Below are positions 57,845 through 64,000 of a stretch of 64,000 nt of DNA, piece by piece. The stretch spans positions 1,640,501 to 1,704,500 of the forward strand of contig OX638130.1 in assembly GCA_951804985.1 (NCBI GenBank), given 5' to 3'. Position numbers and translations under genes: made by a program. Every line of letters starts with the position of its first letter. Position 1 is the first letter of the stretch. Source of the DNA: Dryomyza anilis (Eukaryota > Arthropoda > Insecta > Diptera > Dryomyzidae). Below the pieces are notes generated by a model. The model was not told the origin of the DNA. It made no database searches and saw nothing but the letters and a program-made list of their open reading frames with translations.

Positions 57845-60800
57845 CATACCGGAACGATGAAAAATCGAACACAATTCGTACCACAGAACTTGAAAGAATT
57901 GATATCGATTGAAATACGTTTATTTTGTATGGAAATATCGAATTCTGAAACAGCAAAAACTAAAATTTGGAAATTTGGAACATGCCGAGTACATAAAATT
58001 ATTTTTTTCCCGTGTTCCCTTTCAAAGAACACGCAGTCTCTACTTTGACAATTGCATCTGTTTTGACAAATTATATCATTTTGTCTGCACAAAATTGTAC
58101 CAATTACAACGAAATTCGATAGTCATTCGGCAATTATGAACTTAATTATGTCGTGCGTTACCGTCACAAGCATTTCTGCGGTTATTTGAACCCTTTCGTG
58201 TGTCGCACCACACAGATGACCAGTTCAATTAATTGAATTGTATCGCGATGTTCACATCATTTGGTCAAAGGATAACGCCTCATATTTCACAAAATGAAAA
58301 CAAGAAAAAACGACAACAAATAACGCGAAAGATCCACGAAACCATTAGTTTTTGATTGCACACGCAAACAATGACAGCCGGTCAATTCAACAGGGATGAA
58401 GTTGTAAACATCACGCCACAACAGACAACGCAATGTCAAACCACGTTAGGACTACATTTGCCCAAAATCTTAACGCATCAATTTAGGAAAAAGGCCTTCT
58501 GACCAGCGCGACCTGTTTCGCGGACATGCAAAGAAAATTGTCTTCCACGGGATTTTCTACATAATTAGCGCGCGATTTACGTCAAATCGTGTAAAATCTT
58601 TTGACGTAGGTCACGTTAAATGATTGCCTGCCTTGCGGCAGTGTCCACAACAATGGTCAAGGGGTTGAAGAAGGCTCGCCGACACATCTTGTAACGCTTC
58701 AGCGATTAATACGCGACATTTTCCACTGGGAAAATTTTACATATCACCATTTATACAATAAGAGGGTCAACGGAAGGAAGTACTGTGTATTCTCATGGTT
58801 ATGATCGTGTTTTTATTTTTGTTGCTCTAATTGTAATCACAATCATAACACGAAGACGTCACAGACAAGGGTCAGACGTGTATTTGTCAGCTAAGCAGTG
58901 ACCTTTAAGTGATGTCTTCGCAGCCCAAAAATAAAACATAGCCATATCATACTACATATGTTATTAGTTATGTCATACATGCACCGAGTTCTGATTGTTT
59001 TGATTTCTTTCACTGACAGCTGAAGTGTTTCCACATGACTTGTTTTTGCTATGGGAACCAAAAGAAAACGTCACCGTTGTCAAAATTTGCATGCCCTGCT
59101 TCTCGGTAAACGTGACACGTAGTCCTTAGCACGAAGAGCCCAACTAAACAAATACTTTACACGCTTGATTGACTTTGGCAAAGATGCAAAATCGACAAAT
59201 ATTTGCAATCGTTTTGGAGTTGAGTTATGCAAGGGAGGGTCACGCAAGGGTTTTTGCCGCACTCATGCAGGCATAAATTAATTTTTATAGCACTGAAGAC
59301 GTTTTGCAAAACAATGTAAGACATTTGCATTCATTAGGCAAAGGATTGTTCTGAATTTAGCGAACGGGGGATCTTTTGTTTCTTGTGTAAAACAACATAA
59401 ACTATACAAACTACAAAACTAAAGGGTTATACATCAAGGACTTTGTAGGTTTACATGGTTTTAAGGGAACTGTGCGAATTTCAGAATCTCCAATATCTTC
59501 CAGTTGACAGCACATAGACTCATAAATGTCTCCTATTTAAAAAATATATCTTCGAATGCATAAAGTAAAACCAAACATAAGTTTACCTCTGAAATACATA
59601 TGTATTACATACATACATAAAGTTTTCTCAAGGCTAGTTTTTCAAAATGCTAAAACACAACTTTGTTTCAATTTAAAAAGCACTTAATGGGAAAATGTTA
59701 GTCCTGCGAACAAAACTATGAAATATTTTACATAGAGTAGGTAGATTGGTTCGTTTATTAATTTCCGTACATAGTAGATATTGTTTTCCTTATATTTATG
59801 ATACGGCATTCGAGGCACGTCTCAGTTTGGTATGTAAATTGGTCTACGTTTTAGTTGCCCTTATCACAGTTAGGCACATGTACCCTTTCGCCAAGAGGCT
59901 TGATTTCCACGATTTTGACAAATCTTTCTATTTGGCTTAACCTTTATGGCATGTATTCCGTAAAGTTTCCATAATGAAACTGACAGTCTTAGCAAAGTGT
60001 CAAGCAACGTCATCTCCATCATCTTCATCACCAACATCATCACCGTCTTCAGTGGACGCTGCGCTTCGAAAGGGTTAAATGCAAATTTAGCGGCAATATA
60101 CAAAAATTGACAGATCCTGCAGGCAGACAAAGGTTTGTTTCTTCTCTTTTCACGTATGGGACACAGCCGCCTGCTGTGTTGTTTTTGAAGAAAACTTGAA
60201 AAATGGACAGCGCATAGTTGGAAACAGAAAAAAAGGACCATCACAACAAAATCTAAATGGTACACGGCACTATGTTACCATGTTGTTACAACAATTAAAT
60301 TTAAATAAAAACGAAACAACTTTTGTTGATCACATTATGCATGGCTCAGCAAAGACGTTGATCGTTGCAGCAAACTGTCGACTGGTTCTATTTTTTCGCA
60401 GGAGATCCATTTTGAGTGAGGTCCTGTCGTCGCCAGCGCTTGGATGCTGTGCAAACACGAAAATCCTTTTAGTGTTTAATGCGTTATTTGAGCTCTTAAT
60501 CCAATCTGCAATGGGAATCGAACGTTGCGCGAACTTGACCCTTTGGCATTTTGTTTGGTACTGTGACCATGGGACCATAGGCAACAGTGCCGCGGGCTAA
60601 CACAGCGTGTGTGGTTATGCGGTGAGCCTAGATAAACACTAAACGACAGTCGATCACGGGATGCTATTAACAGCTGTGATGAGAGATTCGAGGTTCAAAG
60701 GACATGAATTTTATGTTACATCTATATGAAGCTGCGCAAATCTTAAATGTTTTTATAATGAAACTCAATACGGTACGTTTATCAAATGGAGCAATTAAGT

Positions 60801-60920
60801 AAAATAGAGAGCACAAAAATAAATATACAAATACTATAATCAGATATACAAATTATTATAATCAGAGATATACGCATTGGACTTGCTTTCTGGATTCGAA
60901 TTCGGGCATGGTTGCTCGTG
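57845..60920. other. intergenic/intronic DNA, mostly repeat-poor
   Basis: No supported gene. 58140-59300 and 59980-60700 are among the least AT-rich noncoding parts and lack obvious repeats, which fits regulatory or conserved noncoding DNA. Frames at 59870-60265 and 60196-60600 overlap on opposite strands and have no motif. Confidence 0.35.
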
Positions 60921-61228
60921 GTGATAATAATGGTTTGGCTCTACAGTCCTATAAGAACTTAGGCCGAACTCTCTCACCATTTTGAGCTGTACGTGTTATA
61001 TTTGTACTCAAAGTGGTGGGACCTACAGTTTAATGCCGAATCCGAACGGCGGTTGAGAGCTTCTCATAGGCAATGTTTTACTCTCGTAGGTTTGCCATTT
61101 ACTGCCGAGAGGTAGCGCGGTATAGAAAAATGTTTCTATGAAAAGATGTTGTTAGCCCCAACCCAGGCTTGAACCGGGGACCTTTCGGCTCGCAGTCCAA
61201 CGCATTAACCTTGAGCTAACGACGTTAC
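60921..61228 (-). mobile_element. tRNA-derived SINE, copy 2
   Basis: The same element as 52232-52543 and in the same orientation. The B box GGTTCAAGCC is kept, while the 5' tRNA part is decayed (TAGCTCAAGGTTAATGCG instead of TAGCTCAGTGGTTAGTGCG). The body differs at scattered positions. The tail region is ATTATTATCACC. Confidence 0.85.
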
Positions 61229-61619
61229 TGGTAATATAAACAACAAAAAAGTGGGGAATTGATTCACATTACAATGGTTATAATATCTCTGAGTGTTGTG
61301 GATCTTAGTAAATATTCCAAAATAATGCAAAAGAGATATCGACGTCTCTCTAATGCTGGTAAGGCAGCACTTTTCCCGACTCTGGACATCAATATATATG
61401 TTATAAAAAAGCCTTGAGAAAAAACCGGTCAGAGGTATGCACACTGAACTTGGGTTCGAATTCCGGTCTTGCGTTCGAATCCCGGCATGGATGCTCGTAG
61501 CAATATTAACCATAAAATCGTAGGGAATGGATCTGCAGTACAATGGATACAATCTGGCTGAGTGCCGTATGTCTTAGTTTGTATATTTCAGCTTTCTTAA
61601 ATATTTTAGGGAACCCCAA
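61229..61619 (-). repeat. second SINE-like repeat family, degenerate
   Basis: About 61251-61308 and 61520-61576 share GGGAAT(T)GAT......ACAATGG.TA.AAT.T..CTGAGTG and CTTAG. Between them are B-box-like strings GGGTTCGAATTCCGG and GCGTTCGAATCCCGGC (61445-61480), and GATTCGAATTCGGGCATGG near 60894 resembles these. A tRNA-derived origin is likely, but the A box is not clear. Confidence 0.45.
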
Positions 61620-63045
61620 TTAATCATTAACTTCAGGAGCCTATCAGTTCATCGTCTTGAATAGGGTAGCGGTGATTGAGGCTTCCAGTATCGTTGTAGT
61701 ATCCGTACTACGTAGTTATATCGTAGTAGAATTCGTCCACTTGTGTGGTTACCATTTAGAGTATCTAAGTTTTTTCGTTGTACCACAGCTAGTGTTTTCT
61801 TTAAAGTATTCCATACCACAAAAAGATTTTCGTAGTCTTTGGTTCGGTACTAGTCACAAAACTGTGTGACAATGGCGACGCTGCCAAAAAAAAGTCCTTA
61901 AGTCCATTGTCACTTAAGTCCCACACCACAAGAATTTAACCACCATGTGGGGGCTGTCACAATAGTGTTTCAGTATAATCTGAATGCGTTTTTGTCCATT
62001 AACAATTCTCGAAAATATTACTTGTGATCTAAGTGATCTTCTTACAATGGAATCTCAAATTTGAGACTACTTTACATAATCCACAACCAATTTATAAATG
62101 AACAGTCCTATTAATTCATCGTCCTGAGGAGTGTAGCAATGCTTACGGTCTCCAGAATCGAAGTAGTATCCGTCAGACATGTGGATTCCATTGTGTGTGT
62201 CCCATCTAGCGATCTTCTTAAATTGGAATCACAAATTTGAGACTATTTTACATAATCCACAACCGATTTCGTTTATGAAAGAACTGTCCAAAATAATCGT
62301 TGTGTCAAAAGAATTTCTAGCCGCAATGGAATCTATTGCAAGATCTTTACTTCCACTGGTTTATTTGTCTTGTCTCTGCATGATTTTGCATTAGCCCGCT
62401 GAGTTCTGTCTTGGAGTATTTTCACACAAAATATAAATGTTTATAAAAGTAGTCCTTGGTCAGAAGAAAATAAAAATGGACCTAGATACAATGTGTGCTT
62501 CAGGAAAACTTGGTCGACAATTCAAAATCGTTCGAAAATATTGAAACAAGTCGTTGGACTAACGAATTCTGCTAAAAATATAATTTTCAAAGTTAAGTCG
62601 GTTTCATATTTCTATCGCAGATTCGTAAAAACAAATTAGTTATCTTACATACTTATATCCCTTGTCGCAATTGTGAAGTACCAAACGGTACCATTTGAAT
62701 GTGTTTTAATTCGCTAACAAATGTAAAATAAAGACCTTATTCAGAGAAGTATTCTTCTTACAATGGTATCTTATATACATTTTGGACAACTTTACATAAT
62801 GCACAACCGATTATGTTTATAAAATAACTATCAAAAATAGCTAGTATCAAAGGTAGTATAACCCCATGCGTAATCTTCAGAAATGCTGGAATATTCCTCG
62901 TTAAGAGACGTAATCTTATGTAAATCTTATGTCAAAAGAGTTATCTAGTCGCAATGAAACGTCTTGCGTGATCCCAGGACTATTTTCTCTGTTATTTTTA
63001 CAGACTCTGCATGTTTTTGCATTACCCCGCTGAGTCCTGTTGCGT
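61620..63045 (+). repeat. degenerate repeated block, two to three units
   Basis: TTCATCGTC.TGA.......TAGC near 61651 recurs near 62116 together with CTCCAGAATCG-type sequence. A block with CTTCTTACAATGGAATCTCAAA and TTTACATAATCCACAACC at about 62037-62093 recurs at 62211-62268 and again at 62754-62810. The string CTGCATGATTTTGCATTAGCCCGCTGAG (62375-62403) recurs as CTGCATGTTTTTGCATTACCCCGCTGAG (63006-63033). The order is kept, so this is an old duplication with units of about 550-630 bp. Confidence 0.6.
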
Positions 63046-63534
63046 GGCACTAATTTGAGTTGCTACCGCTGCTACCTGTTTCAGAGCCGGATAACGGATC
63101 AGGCACGCGTTGCAGGTGGGCTCCGTCGATTTGTTTTTAGTAGGCGTTTCAAAACAAATAACCGACCATAACTTCAAAACAAAACCTGTTGTATTTTCGA
63201 CTGGACATTGTGCTGGCGAACGCGCTATTTTGTCAGCTGTGGCAAAAACGCATTATGACAAATTTGCGAATAAATCTGGACTTGGCAGGCAGCTGTGAAT
63301 TTTGCCACGCTTTGCAAAAAGCAAACAAGATCAGCAGAAACCAGATGTGTAGCAGGATCTAAAAGAACTGCGGACTGACTGGCTGGAGGATGGTTGGATG
63401 GAAGCAATGAATGAATGACTTCAAATTGAAATTCCATTAAAAGAAAACAACCTATACATGTATAACCTACACAGCAGCTAAAGATACAAAAGCCGTTTGT
63501 GCCGCCACAAAAAGTACCTGGCTCTTAAGACGTT
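63046..63534. other. repeat-poor DNA upstream of the candidate exon
   Basis: Less AT-rich, no gene recognised. It would be promoter and 5' UTR if the exon at 63535 is real. Confidence 0.3.
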
Positions 63535-63568
63535 ATGGAATCCTTTTCAAAATTTGGTTCTCTATTAG
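63535..63568 (+). CDS. possible first coding exon (MESFSKFGSLL...)
   Basis: ATGG at 63535 starts 11 codons (MESFSKFGSLL) plus one base, ending at TTAG|GTAAGTATT, a very strong 5' splice site at 63569. The exon would leave phase 1. Without splicing the frame runs only another 18 codons before a stop, consistent with a short first exon. No downstream exon is in the window. It may be chance. Confidence 0.3.
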
Positions 63569-64000
63569 GTAAGTATTGTATGTGTGTGTGTTGGCGCAAT
63601 TGCTCTGGTTTCATTTTTCGTTGAGCGATTCGTCACAAACAGATGCGCAAGTCGACTGAGACTGACGCAAGGACGAGCACGATGATGTCCTTGAAGCAGT
63701 GCCAAAAACAATTACGTGCATGTAGAGCACACACAGACGAAAATTGCGCTACCAATGCGACAGAAAGTGAAAAGGAATGGAATTCGTTAAGTAAAGGAAG
63801 TTTTGCAGCACAAAGCCATACAAATGGCAAAAGAATTCATCATATTTTTGATCCACATACGATGTGTTGTGTGTGTTTATTCCTTCGACTCGTATCTGAG
63901 TCGTCTTCTGCGCCACTTCACGCATTCTCATCGTCGTCGGGCCGTCACTTTGATTAATCGTTACTTAACGGAAATACGTAGACGGATGCGGAAAGTGAAA
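63569..64000. other. right-edge DNA, no gene supported
   Basis: Open frames on both strands (63643-63957 plus, 63633-63830 minus) overlap and have no motif. If the exon at 63535-63568 is real, this is its intron. Confidence 0.3.

Noticed and set aside
60196..60600. 134-codon open frame, plus strand
   Set aside because: Overlaps frames on the other strand, has no domain and no splice or poly(A) signals close by.

Overview
The window is eukaryotic and almost certainly from a higher fly (Diptera, Schizophora). The evidence is AT-rich DNA, spliced genes with GT-AG introns, several mini-me-type elements (a dipteran repeat class with a (TA)n block, a conserved core and (GTCY)n), a dead mariner, tRNA-derived SINEs and many short foldback/TIR elements. 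A tephritid fruit fly is my best guess; that is inference, not something the sequence proves.

Layout. About 0-13.9 kb holds the 5' end of a minus-strand gene that I do not recognise. Its first coding exon is 12047-12552 and its second is 2518-2850. They join in phase across a 9.2-kb intron full of repeats, including a 1.7-kb array of a 19-bp satellite, and the gene continues off the left edge. A short, well-formed start exon on the opposite strand lies at 13964-13979, so 12.6-13.96 kb may be a divergent promoter region.

From 16.0 to 21.3 kb is the clearest part of the window: three tandem plus-strand genes for secreted M14A zinc carboxypeptidases. Each has a signal peptide, an activation propeptide, a complete catalytic domain and one short phase-0 intron at the same place. 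They differ at the residue that sets substrate preference (Lys, Ile, Lys at bovine CPA position 255), and the middle gene has lost the conserved disulfide. They look like a digestive set derived by local duplication, with GATA sites and Inr-like sequences upstream of copies 2 and 3.

From 21.4 to about 43 kb is repeat-dominated: two more arrays of the same 19-bp satellite in the opposite orientation, a three-level transposon nest at 26.9-30.1 kb (a CACTG-ended TIR element split by a LINE, itself split by a mini-me copy), a LINE 3' remnant, and an 841-bp TIR element at 41.2-42.1 kb. A probable terminal coding exon, 44040-44392, with a poly(A) signal belongs to an unidentified gene. From 44.7 to 48.5 kb is a dense complex of inverted and tandem foldback modules.

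From 48.5 to 64 kb I see a degenerate ~225-bp tandem repeat, two copies of one tRNA-derived SINE, a mariner pseudogene with an internal duplication, a degenerate repeat block at 61.6-63.0 kb, and a possible first coding exon near 63.55 kb. The longer, less AT-rich stretches between the repeats contain no convincing genes and may be introns or regulatory DNA. Apart from the carboxypeptidases, most of the window is intron or intergenic sequence.
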